Source: GCA-2688775 sp964524225 (lineage in GTDB: Archaea > Nanobdellota > Nanobdellia > Woesearchaeales > GW2011-AR4). From it: a stretch of DNA of 15,696 nucleotides. The position numbers and the translations under genes were made by a program. A model generated the notes under the pieces. That model made no database searches. It had not been told where the DNA came from and saw only the letters and a program-made list of their open reading frames with translations. Within the stretch, counting starts at the first letter, position 1; each line of letters opens with the position of its first letter. The DNA lies in NCBI GenBank assembly GCA_964524225.1, contig CAZGEW010000033.1, positions 1 through 15,696 on the forward strand, written 5' to 3'. Below are positions 1-7,731 of this stretch, piece by piece.

Positions 1-253
1 TAAATGCAACATTGCTTAAAGTTGGTAACATAAGCAATATTGTAAAGGATCAATTCTTAATTAAAAATCTAACTGATTTTCTTGGCTCAATAGGAATTAA
101 CAATTCAATAGCAAGACTAAACACAAGCCAGATAGCAAACTTTAGTGTAACAGGATTAATTAATGCTTCAAATGTTTCTGCAGCAAGATTTACAGGAAAA
201 TTAGATTGTGGAATGATTGATGGCGGCTCTGATGGTGATTATTGTGCTGATGC
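1..253 (+). repeat. Long direct repeat, copy 1 (partner 655-907)
   Basis: Bases 1-253 match 655-907 at a constant offset of 654 bases, which keeps the reading frame. Bases 82-253 are identical to 736-907, and bases 1-55 are also identical. All differences fall in a short patch at about 56-81. The match ends abruptly at 254. The copy may start before the window. Identity that includes synonymous sites points to recent duplication or gene conversion. Confidence 0.9.
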
Positions 254-1763
254 TACTGGTGGAGGTGGAAGTGGCATTGTGAATAATTCTGATGCTAACT
301 TAACAACCCTGATAGTTGGAAACTATACACAGTATTATTCATTTGCTCCAACTGACAAGCTTATAGTAGTTGGCAATGTAACCATAACTGGAAACGTCAC
401 AATTAACTCAATGTTCAACTTTTCCTCTTCTACTGGAGCATTGAAAATAGCCAATGACTTTTATGCAAATGGGATATATTTAACTGGAAGTTTAGTTCAA
501 GTAGAATCTCCTGCGTTTAAGAGAGGGAATGTAAGTGATTATCTTGGTGGAGCAGATGTAAATGCTACTTTATTGAAGGTTGGTAACATAAGCAATATTG
601 TAAAGGATCAATGGGCAAGAGCAAATACATCAGATTATCTTGGTGGAAGTGATGTAAATGCAACATTGCTTAAAGTTGGTAACATAAGCAATATTGTAAA
701 GGATCAATTTTTAAGAAGTAATTTGACTGGCTTTTTTGGCTCAATAGGAATTAACAATTCAATAGCAAGACTAAACACAAGCCAGATAGCAAACTTTAGT
801 GTAACAGGATTAATTAATGCTTCAAATGTTTCTGCAGCAAGATTTACAGGAAAATTAGATTGTGGAATGATTGATGGCGGCTCTGATGGTGATTATTGTG
901 CTGATGCGACAGGTGGAGGTGGAGCAGACCCATCAGCTTACAACAGAGGCAACTTTTCTTATGATTTAAATAATTCTATAACTGTGACAACATTCACATC
1001 AACTGGGGTAAATACATGGACAAAACCTAACAAGGGCACTATGGTAAAAGTACAAATATGGGCTGGAGGAGGCTCAGGAGGAAGAGGTGGTAGTGCTGAT
1101 GCAGGTGGCGGAGGAGGTGGGGGTGGCTATATGGAATTTACAAGAGCATTATCAGATTTTGCTGATACTGAAAATTGCACAGTTGGAGCAGGAGGTGCAG
1201 CAGTAACTGCTGACAACACTGATGGCAATACCGGAGAAAACACAAATATAAGTGTAGGTCAAAATGTAAATGCTACTGTTTATGGCGGCGGTCCTGGTTT
1301 TGGTAATACTGCAGCTGACGGCGGTGGCGGAGGAGGCGGAGGAATTTTTGGAAAAGGCTCTCTTGGCTCAGCAACAGCAGGTGGATTAGGTGGAATTGGT
1401 TGCGGTTCTGCAGGAGCAGGCACCGCAGCAGGAGTATATGGTGATGAATGTGGAGGCGGCGGAGGAACCACAGTTGGAGGTTATGCAAACTGGGGCGGAG
1501 CCGGTGGTGGATACGGAAATGACGCAGCCGCTGCTTCAGCGGGAGGCCGCAGTCTTTATGGTGGTGGCGGAGGTGGAGGCGGTAGTGGTTCGTCAACAGT
1601 GGGAGCAGGTGGGACTTCTATTTTTGGCGGAAATGGAGGAGGAGGCAGCGTCGACGCCACAGTAGCAACATCTGGAAAACAACCAGGAGGCGGAGGAGGA
1701 GGCTCAGAATCAGGAAACAGTGGTGCAGGCGGAGATGGAAAGTGCATAATAACTGTATGGTAA
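1..1763 (+). CDS. Partial repeat-bearing cell-surface protein with C-terminal phage-tail-fibre-like polyglycine domain
   Basis: The 5' end is off the window: the frame is open to base 1, and the first codons (V-N-A-T-L-L) match the inside of the repeat seen again at about 655, so TTG at 12 is not a real start. Residues below count from that TTG. The protein has DYLGG-DVNATLL-KVGNISNIVKDQ repeats, a block (about 1-79) repeated at 219-297 containing a Cys pair (LDCGMIDGG...DYCAD), and a threonine/asparagine beta-type stretch around 95-160 (GNVTITGNVTINS). From about 325 a domain opens with F-T-S-T-G-V-N-T-W-T-K-P and K-V-Q-I-W-A-G-G-G, runs through glycine arrays of up to eight Gly, and closes with GKCIITVW. 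That layout matches the glycine-rich domain of phage tail fibres and adhesins, which fold as packed polyglycine-II helices. There are many N-x-S/T sequons. It is probably an exported surface fibre or adhesin; the ligand is unknown. It is coupled to the next gene by TAATG. Confidence 0.8.
   Translation, partial: NATLLKVGNISNIVKDQFLIKNLTDFLGSIGINNSIARLNTSQIANFSVTGLINASNVSAARFTGKLDCGMIDGGSDGDYCADATGGGGSGIVNNSDANLTTLIVGNYTQYYSFAPTDKLIVVGNVTITGNVTINSMFNFSSSTGALKIANDFYANGIYLTGSLVQVESPAFKRGNVSDYLGGADVNATLLKVGNISNIVKDQWARANTSDYLGGSDVNATLLKVGNISNIVKDQFLRSNLTGFFGSIGINNSIARLNTSQIANFSVTGLINASNVSAARFTGKLDCGMIDGGSDGDYCADATGGGGADPSAYNRGNFSYDLNNSITVTTFTSTGVNTWTKPNKGTMVKVQIWAGGGSGGRGGSADAGGGGGGGGYMEFTRALSDFADTENCTVGAGGAAVTADNTDGNTGENTNISVGQNVNATVYGGGPGFGNTAADGGGGGGGGIFGKGSLGSATAGGLGGIGCGSAGAGTAAGVYGDECGGGGGTTVGGYANWGGAGGGYGNDAAAASAGGRSLYGGGGGGGGSGSSTVGAGGTSIFGGNGGGGSVDATVATSGKQPGGGGGGSESGNSGAGGDGKCIITVW
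655..907 (+). repeat. Long direct repeat, copy 2 (partner 1-253)
   Basis: This is the second copy of the in-frame 253-base repeat inside the surface-protein gene. It lies directly before the polyglycine domain. A shorter 36-base element (KVGNISNIVKDQ) occurs at 18-53, 576-611 and 672-707. The last two are 96 bases apart, so a 32-residue unit is nested within the larger duplication. Confidence 0.9.
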
Positions 1764-3478
1764 TGACAAAAATAATTGATTTAACAATTGTATCGTTATT
1801 CTCATTTTTATTCTTAATTCCTTTTGCTATTGCTGCCAATTATGGGCAGGGTCGTTACGGTTTAGACCTATATACCATCGGTGAAGAGACACAACAACAA
1901 GGCGGCGGAGGAGCTGGAGGAGGTGGTGCTGGTGGAGGAGGAGCTGGAGGAGGTGGTGCTGGTGGAGGGGGTATAGTTGGTGCGGTTTTGCAGGTCATAA
2001 AAGATTTCTCATTGTATCCAGAGGTCATGAAAATAGAATTGGTTCAAGGTGAAACAAAATCAAGTACACTTCAAATAAGAAACACTGGCAACACAAAGCT
2101 GAAATTTTTTGTTGAAGTGCGTAATCTCGAAGATTACATTGCAATAAATGACGATTCATTCGAACTTGAGCCGGAAGAATCACATATTGTCATACTTGTG
2201 TTCAGGGCAGATGAGAATAATGCTCAAAATGTTTACACTGGTAAAATAAATGTAAAAGCTGACGGATTAGAAAAAGAAATAATTGCATTAATTGAGGTGA
2301 AAGCAAAAAAGCCATTATTTGATATGAAAATAAATGTTGATGAAAACTACAAAAAAGTTCTTAGAGGCCAAGAAGTAAAATTCAATGTAGAATTAACAAA
2401 TAAAGGCATTCTCAAGCCAGTTGATGTTGAATTGTTTTATTCTATCAAAGACTTTGATGATAACGTTTTGCTTCTTAAAACAGAAACTCTTGCAGTAGAA
2501 GATGAGCTTTCAGTTAGAAGGAATTTTAGAATTCCACTAGATTTTAAATTAGGAAAATACACAGTTTATGGTCGTGTTGAATATGACAACCAAGTTACAG
2601 CAAGCAGTGACATATTTGAGGTTGTGGACATTCTCCAAACTATTGAGGTTAAGGTAGCTGAATATAATTATATATTATTATTTATCATAGTTACATTGTT
2701 GCTTGTTTTAGCTCAGATATTATGGACAAAGAGAAAGCCGAAGGAAAAGGAAACTGTCAAGATTGAAGTAAAGGTAGCACAAGTGCCTGAAAAGGTTTTG
2801 ACTGAAGAATTTTTTCCACCTTGCATTAATCTCATACTAAATGGCTTAGAGGATGGAAGGAAGAGGGCATTAAAAATCTTGCTAAGCTACTTTAAATCAA
2901 TTGGACTTGGTTATGACGAGTTAGAAAGCAGAGCAAAAGAATGGAATACTAAAAACAAAGAGCCCCTATCAGAAAAGTATTTAGTAAGAAAATTAAGGCA
3001 CTTAAAACAAACCGAAAAAGTACATATCTGTCCAAACTGCCCAAAACGACAAAATAATGTTCTATTGCCTAGCCAACAAAATCTATATACAGATATACGA
3101 GTTTGCAAGCCTGATAATTTCTGTGCAAAAATAAAGAATCCAAGTAAGTACGGAAAAATAAAATCCACTGTAGAAAAACAGGCTAAGACAGAAAGTGTAA
3201 TCAAAAAGCTTGGCATTAATACAAAGCTTCAATTCCTTAGAATATTCAATCCGAAAAAGGCAAAAAAATTTGAATTCGAGCTTATGGAGAAAGGACTGCT
3301 TGAAGCTGTTATGAAAAAAGAGCCCCTATATCCAAATAAAAGAATATACAAAAAAATTAAAAAACTTGGCAAACAAGGTTACGATATCATTGAAATTAGG
3401 AAGAAATTAATTGATAAAGGATACGACCTAATGGACATAGATTATGCAATTGAAACTTACGAAAGAAGAAAGAGATAA
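1763..3478 (+). CDS. Membrane-anchored Ig-like surface protein with cytoplasmic primase-large-subunit (PriL)-like Fe-S domain
   Basis: Start: ATG at 1763 overlaps the previous stop (TAATG) and opens directly with a signal peptide (MTKIIDLTIVSLF...AIA-AN). An in-frame GTG at 1742 and ATG at 1757 would only add residues before it. Domains in the 571-residue protein: signal peptide 1-24; Gly/Ala tract 47-70 made of GGGGA pentads; two Ig-like beta domains at about 83-181 and 184-289, of the kind seen in archaeal envelope proteins; membrane helix about 301-321 followed by TKRKPK, so the rest is cytoplasmic. Residues 349-465 carry F-F-P-P-C, D-G-R-K-R-A-L, C-P-N-C and V-C-K-P-x-x-x-C. These resemble in order the PPC-I, H-x-x-R-x-A-L and Cys ligands of the PriL C-terminal [4Fe-4S] domain. 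Likely ligands are C354, C426 (or C423), C448 and C454. The tail (about 523-568) is a Lys-rich helical pair. The role is unknown. The PriL resemblance is by eye, and the membrane topology is inferred. Confidence 0.75.
   Translation: MTKIIDLTIVSLFSFLFLIPFAIAANYGQGRYGLDLYTIGEETQQQGGGGAGGGGAGGGGAGGGGAGGGGIVGAVLQVIKDFSLYPEVMKIELVQGETKSSTLQIRNTGNTKLKFFVEVRNLEDYIAINDDSFELEPEESHIVILVFRADENNAQNVYTGKINVKADGLEKEIIALIEVKAKKPLFDMKINVDENYKKVLRGQEVKFNVELTNKGILKPVDVELFYSIKDFDDNVLLLKTETLAVEDELSVRRNFRIPLDFKLGKYTVYGRVEYDNQVTASSDIFEVVDILQTIEVKVAEYNYILLFIIVTLLLVLAQILWTKRKPKEKETVKIEVKVAQVPEKVLTEEFFPPCINLILNGLEDGRKRALKILLSYFKSIGLGYDELESRAKEWNTKNKEPLSEKYLVRKLRHLKQTEKVHICPNCPKRQNNVLLPSQQNLYTDIRVCKPDNFCAKIKNPSKYGKIKSTVEKQAKTESVIKKLGINTKLQFLRIFNPKKAKKFEFELMEKGLLEAVMKKEPLYPNKRIYKKIKKLGKQGYDIIEIRKKLIDKGYDLMDIDYAIETYERRKR
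1901..1970 (+). repeat. 30-bp tandem repeat encoding (GGGGA)n tract
   Basis: Bases 1911-1940 and 1941-1970 are two copies of a 30-base unit that differ only at the last base. A partial copy lies at 1901-1910. Each unit is two related 15-base pieces, each coding for four glycines and one alanine. The tract follows the signal peptide of the membrane-anchored Ig-like protein. Tandem DNA repeats like this can change length by slippage while keeping the frame. Confidence 0.9.
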
Positions 3479-3500
3479 ATTAAATTTAGAATAAATAGAA

Positions 3501-3540
3501 AACATTATATAAGAAAATACCATTTTGGTAATAATTAGGA
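3501..3540 (+). promoter_or_regulatory. Putative guaA promoter and weak RBS
   Basis: A TATA-like TTATATAA lies at 3505-3512, about 36 bases before the guaA ATG. This predicts a transcript start near 3535 and a leader of about 10 bases. AGGA at 3537-3540 could act as a weak ribosome-binding site. The assignment rests on composition and spacing only. Confidence 0.45.
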
Positions 3541-3544
3541 TAAA

Positions 3545-5083
3545 ATGATAATAGTACTTAACTTTGGGGGACAAACTTGCCATCTTATAGCTAGAAGGAT
3601 TAGGGAGTTTGGCGTTTATTCTGAGATAATGCCTTGCGATACATCAGTTGAGGAGATTAAGAAATTCAAACCAAACGGCATAATATTATCAGGAGGCCCT
3701 GCAAGCGTTTATGAAAAAGATGCTCCTTTGATGGATAAAAAAATTCTTGACTTAGGGATTCCTATACTCGGTATATGCTATGGATTACAGCTTATTGGAA
3801 AATATGTTAACGGAGAAGTATTAAGTGGAAAACTTAAGGAATTTGGAAAGAAGATATTAAAAATTAAGAAAAATGGAAAATTGCTAAAAGGTTTATCAAA
3901 AAAAGAACAGGTTTGGATGAGCCATGGTGACCTAGTAACAAAACTTCCAAAAGATTTTGATGTCCTAGCCTCAACTGATACTTGTAAAATTGCAGCTTTT
4001 GAATGTAATAAAAGAAAACTTTATGGAATACAATTTCATGCAGAGGTTGCTCATACATCAAAAGGAAGCCAAATTCTAAAAAATTTTGTTTTTGGAATAT
4101 GCAAGACAAAAAAAGATTGGAATATTAAAAATCTCTCCAAGAAGTTAATTAAGCATATTAAGAACGAGGTTTTGGAAGATTCTGTTATTATGGGTGTATC
4201 TGGAGGTATAGACAGCACAGTAGCTGCAACCCTTATACATAAAGCAATCGGCAACAAACTTCATTGTGTATTTGTTGACCACGGTTTAATAAGAAAAGGT
4301 GAGACAAAAGAAGTAAGAAATCTTTTTGAGGATAAACTAAGGTTTAAGAATTTTCACTTTGTTGATGCTTCTGATATTTTTTTGCAAAAACTTAAAGGAG
4401 TAATAGATCCAGAAGAAAAAAGAAAAATAATTGGGTATGCTTTTATTCAAATTTTTGAAGAGAAGGTTATGGAGCTAGAGAGAAAACACCCAGCAATAAA
4501 ATTTTTAGGTCAGGGTACAATTTACCCAGATAGAATTGAGAGCGCCCAACCAACAAAATATGCTTCTAAGATTAAAAGCCATCATAATGTAACTTTGCCA
4601 GAAAAAATGAAACTCAAAGTGCTTGAGCCATTAAAGGAGCTTTACAAGGATGAAGTTAGAGATTTAGGGAAGGAGCTTAAGATTCCTAATGAAATTTTAA
4701 GAAGGCATCCATTTCCTGGGCCAGGATTGGCAATAAGAATATTAGGAGAAATAACAGAAGAAAGATTAAGGATTTTAAGAGATGCTGATTATATTTTTAT
4801 TGAAGAGTTGAAAAAATCTAGCTATTATGATAAAGTATGGCAGGCATTTGCAGCCTTACTACCGCTTAAGTCTGTTGGTGTTATGGGTGATGCAAGAACT
4901 TATGAGTATATTATTTCTTTGCGAGCAGTCACAAGCATTGATGCGATGACAGCAGACTGGGCAAAATTACCAAATGAGCTATTAGAGAAAATTTCAAATA
5001 GGATAATAAATGAGGTTAGAGGAGTTAACAGAGTTCTGTATGATATTAGTCAAAAACCACCTGCTACAATAGAGTATGAGTAA
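3545..5083 (+). CDS. guaA: GMP synthase (glutamine-hydrolysing), fused one-chain form
   Basis: It converts XMP, glutamine and ATP to GMP in the cytoplasm. The 512 residues match the full-length bacterial/eukaryotic enzyme in size. An N-terminal class I glutamine amidotransferase has nucleophile C78 in GICYGLQ and the His/Glu pair H165/E167 in FHAEVAHT (commonly FHPE). The ATP-pyrophosphatase domain begins with the PP-loop SGGIDS at 219-224. The dimerisation/XMP-binding C-terminal domain contains RHPFPGPGLA and ends KPPATIEYE, the normal terminus. Many archaea encode amidotransferase and synthetase as two separate proteins, so the fused form is worth noting. Its own promoter lies in the 66-base gap upstream. 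It converges on purF with only 26 bases between the stops. All key residues are intact. Confidence 0.97.
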   Translation: MIIVLNFGGQTCHLIARRIREFGVYSEIMPCDTSVEEIKKFKPNGIILSGGPASVYEKDAPLMDKKILDLGIPILGICYGLQLIGKYVNGEVLSGKLKEFGKKILKIKKNGKLLKGLSKKEQVWMSHGDLVTKLPKDFDVLASTDTCKIAAFECNKRKLYGIQFHAEVAHTSKGSQILKNFVFGICKTKKDWNIKNLSKKLIKHIKNEVLEDSVIMGVSGGIDSTVAATLIHKAIGNKLHCVFVDHGLIRKGETKEVRNLFEDKLRFKNFHFVDASDIFLQKLKGVIDPEEKRKIIGYAFIQIFEEKVMELERKHPAIKFLGQGTIYPDRIESAQPTKYASKIKSHHNVTLPEKMKLKVLEPLKELYKDEVRDLGKELKIPNEILRRHPFPGPGLAIRILGEITEERLRILRDADYIFIEELKKSSYYDKVWQAFAALLPLKSVGVMGDARTYEYIISLRAVTSIDAMTADWAKLPNELLEKISNRIINEVRGVNRVLYDISQKPPATIEYE

Positions 5084-5109
5084 TATTTGATATTAAATTT
5101 CACCCAGAT

Positions 5110-6645
5110 TCAACAAGCATAAGTCCTATCTTTAATTCCTTTCTTGTAATTGTCCCATGCTTTTAAATATAATTTTTTGCCCCAAGGTGTTGGGTAATCT
5201 CCTGTAATACATGCCGTGCACAAGTCTTTTGCTGGTTTGCCTATACTTCTCACCAAGCCTTGTATACTCTGATAGTGTATAGAATCAGCACCAAGGTCTT
5301 TTGTTATTTGAGTAATAATTTTTTTTGAAATTTCCCCTTTTTTGGGCTCTTTCTCGTATTTTGGAACTAAAAGCTCACTCACAGTTGACATATCAATGCC
5401 ATAAAAACAAGGACCTCTTATAGGCGGACAGGAAACTCTGACATGAACCTCTTTTGCGCCACCAACTCTTTTGATGTAGCTAATAAGTTGTTTTGTGGTT
5501 GAGCCTCTTACTATGCTATCATCAACAAGAATCACTTTCTTATCCTTCAATATCTCTCTTAAAGCAGTATATTTACTTTGCACTCTATCTTCTCTTGAAG
5601 AGCCTTCTATAAAAGTCCTTCCAACAAACCTATTTCTTATCAAGCCTTCTCTAGATGGCACTTTTAATTCATAAGCCATTGCATCTCCTGCAGCTTTTGC
5701 AGTATCAGGCACAGGAACAATAATATATTCTGTATTAATTTTTTCAGTTTCTTCTTTTGCTAATTCTTTTCCCAAATTTGTTCTTGCTACGTAGACAGAC
5801 TGCCCATCTAGGGCAGAGCTAACATTTGCAAAGTAAACCCATTCAAACATGCAATGTGCTCTTCTTGGGCTTTCAGCATATTTTTTTATATCTACATGAC
5901 CATTTTTTATATGAATCAAATGTCCTGGCTCTAAGGATTTATAATCTGTAACTCCACAATTTATTAATGCGTTACTCTCAGATGCAGCTAAGAACATATC
6001 ATCACGCCAACCATACACAACTGGCCTAAAGCCATAAGGATCACGCAAAACTACAATTTCGCCAAAAGCATTAATAAATGCTATATTAAAACAGCCGTCA
6101 AGTTTTTGTGCTAATCTTGAAAAGACTTTTACTAGGTTTGGTCTTGAGGGACCCCTCAGTTCTCTTGAGATATAATGCATCAAAATCTCTGTATCTGTAT
6201 CATAAATAATATGGTAGTCTATTTTTTCTAGCAGATGTTGTTTGAGTACAGAATAGTTAGCAATATTTCCATTCCAGCAGAAAGAGAACCATTTCCACTT
6301 TCTGCCATGATGTCGCTCAAATGGTTGTGCCAAGCTCCTCTCTTCACTCCCAGATGTAGCATACCTTACATGGCCTATTCCTTTGTTGCCAGCATATCTT
6401 TTGAAGATTTCTAAGCTTTTTTGCCTGTCGCTTGTTCTAAAGACCTCGTTAATTGTGCCAAGCTCTTTATAAGTATCGATAATTTGTATTCTCGAAGGAT
6501 TAAAGGTTGTTACGCCACCACTCAATTGACCACGATTTTGTTGGTTAAGAAGAAGCTTGTAGAGATAAAAAAAAGCACGGTTTGAAGAATCACCATTTTC
6601 TTTGATGTAAACAGCTGCAATTGCACAGTTATGATTTGCTTCCAT
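5110..6645 (-). CDS. purF: Amidophosphoribosyltransferase (glutamine PRPP amidotransferase), Fe-S type
   Basis: It catalyses the first committed step of de novo purine synthesis: PRPP plus glutamine to phosphoribosylamine. The 511 residues have an N-terminal Ntn-type glutaminase and a C-terminal phosphoribosyltransferase. The presumed nucleophile is C7 in MEANHNCAIA, which requires removal of a six-residue propeptide; the usual CGI/CGV is CAI here. Other glutaminase motifs are GHVRYATSG, FCWNGNIAN and RDPYGFRP. The PRPP loop is VILVDDSIVRGST at 371-383. Four cysteines sit where the Bacillus-type enzyme binds a [4Fe-4S] cluster: C265 (before FEWVYFA), C413 (GPCFYGID), C476 and C479 (LCTAC). 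The gene has a TATA-like box and GGGGG ribosome-binding site of its own and converges on guaA. Confidence 0.95.
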   Translation of the reverse strand: MEANHNCAIAAVYIKENGDSSNRAFFYLYKLLLNQQNRGQLSGGVTTFNPSRIQIIDTYKELGTINEVFRTSDRQKSLEIFKRYAGNKGIGHVRYATSGSEERSLAQPFERHHGRKWKWFSFCWNGNIANYSVLKQHLLEKIDYHIIYDTDTEILMHYISRELRGPSRPNLVKVFSRLAQKLDGCFNIAFINAFGEIVVLRDPYGFRPVVYGWRDDMFLAASESNALINCGVTDYKSLEPGHLIHIKNGHVDIKKYAESPRRAHCMFEWVYFANVSSALDGQSVYVARTNLGKELAKEETEKINTEYIIVPVPDTAKAAGDAMAYELKVPSREGLIRNRFVGRTFIEGSSREDRVQSKYTALREILKDKKVILVDDSIVRGSTTKQLISYIKRVGGAKEVHVRVSCPPIRGPCFYGIDMSTVSELLVPKYEKEPKKGEISKKIITQITKDLGADSIHYQSIQGLVRSIGKPAKDLCTACITGDYPTPWGKKLYLKAWDNYKKGIKDRTYAC

Positions 6646-6651
6646 CTTGAA

Positions 6652-6690
6652 CCCCCAACTTGTATTTTGTTGACTTTGTTTTTATATAAA
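6652..6690 (-). promoter_or_regulatory. Putative purF promoter and Shine-Dalgarno site
   Basis: The minus strand has TTTATATAAA at 6690-6681, centred about 40 bases before the purF ATG, so transcription should start near 6659. The predicted leader of about 14 bases carries GGGGG at 6656-6652, six bases before the ATG. purF is therefore predicted to be leadered, unlike most other operons in this window. The element sits in the 50-base gap behind the TadC-like gene. Confidence 0.5.
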
Positions 6691-6695
6691 CTTTA

Positions 6696-7730
6696 CTATT
6701 TTATTATTCCTGAGAAAAATGCACTCAAAATCCTGACAAATATAAAATAAAATGCCATTGAGCCAAATAAGAAAATTGGAATATATTTAATGCCGCCTTT
6801 AATGTTGTCTTTCTCAACAATAGATACGATTAAGGAAGAGAAAAAGGATATTATGGCAATGGCTGCTATTGAAAAAATCCGAAAGTCTTTGGGGTCTATG
6901 TTAACTTTTGCGAATACTGATGTCAAAGTTCCAGTACTTTGTGTTGCAACAGAGAGTTTACCTATAAAGCTGAGAATTAGTACAAGTAAATGAAATGAAA
7001 GTGCAAAAAGCAGGGGACTTATGAAAATAACGATAACTGAAATAAAGATTACATAGGCAATTGCTGATGCTGACATTTCATCTTTTAAAGCCTTTGTTTC
7101 TTTCAGATTGTCAACAAGCCTGTCAATCAGCTCAGCTATATTCCCACCACTTTCAAGCTCGCTTATCATTAAGTCAACTGTTCGCTTTAGCATTAATGAA
7201 TCATACATATCAGATAAATCAATTAAGGCTTTGTTGACTTCATAACCTGTCATTACCTTTTTAGAGGCTTTTGCCATTTCACCACCAAGTATATCAAACT
7301 GTGGCTTGATAGCACTCCATAATGCCATCTCAAATGTCATGCCCCCTTTTAAGTTTGATGATACAACCTCCAAAAAATCAGGAAATTGCTCTTCCATCCT
7401 TTTTGTTCTCTTGTAAATTTTTAAGTCAAGGTAGAAATAAACAATTATGATGGATAAAGTTGCAAAAAATAATTGCACAACAAACCAACTTAAGAACGAG
7501 TAGATGTAAATTTCAAAAAGCGAAAATTCTCTTAGACTTAGATATGGATAAATGAATATGACGAATACTAATGTTGTTATCAATGCAGATACATAAAACA
7601 GCAAACCAAACAATTTGTAAGGCACTTCGTGATAACCAGCCTTAAGCATATATTTTCTTAAGTTTGGAATAAATCTTTTTGGCACAAATGCCTTTCCAAA
7701 TTCTTCAAGGAAAATAATCTTTAATACCAT
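6696..7730 (-). CDS. TadC-like type II/IV secretion platform membrane protein (T2SSF family)
   Basis: This is probably the second half of the inner-membrane platform on which the secretion ATPase acts. The 344 residues show hydrophobic segments at about 41-64 and 72-101, then a cytoplasmic helical T2SSF-type region at about 110-222 with F-P-D-F-L-E, L-x-x-G-M-T-F-E-x-A-L and the hallmark E-S-G-G-N-I-A-E-L-I-D-R-L. Further membrane segments lie at about 223-258, 284-305 and 316-338. It is the last gene of the secretion operon and starts one base after the stop of the preceding TadB-like gene, implying coupled translation and a 1:1 partner. Archaellum FlaJ/ArlJ carries two such modules in one chain; here they are two genes, as in Tad systems. 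The exact subfamily is uncertain. Confidence 0.82.
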   Translation of the reverse strand: MVLKIIFLEEFGKAFVPKRFIPNLRKYMLKAGYHEVPYKLFGLLFYVSALITTLVFVIFIYPYLSLREFSLFEIYIYSFLSWFVVQLFFATLSIIIVYFYLDLKIYKRTKRMEEQFPDFLEVVSSNLKGGMTFEMALWSAIKPQFDILGGEMAKASKKVMTGYEVNKALIDLSDMYDSLMLKRTVDLMISELESGGNIAELIDRLVDNLKETKALKDEMSASAIAYVIFISVIVIFISPLLFALSFHLLVLILSFIGKLSVATQSTGTLTSVFAKVNIDPKDFRIFSIAAIAIISFFSSLIVSIVEKDNIKGGIKYIPIFLFGSMAFYFIFVRILSAFFSGIIK

Positions 7731-7731
7731 T

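Noticed and set aside
655..907. CRISPR array or insertion-sequence ends as the cause of the direct repeats
   Set aside because: The repeats are long, in frame, not separated by unique spacers of even length, and not flanked by inverted repeats or a transposase.
1273..1747. Proline-, His- or Leu-rich open frames on the minus strand (and a Glu/Ala/Val-rich plus frame) across the glycine-rich region
   Set aside because: They are the mirror of glycine codons (GGN read backwards gives Pro-rich frames). They have no start context, overlap a better gene fully, and show extreme low-complexity composition.
1742..1762. GTG at 1742 or ATG at 1757 as start of the Ig-like membrane protein
   Set aside because: They would add five or seven residues (including a Cys and two Asn) before a well-formed signal peptide. 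The ATG at 1763 gives a TAATG overlap typical of coupled genes.
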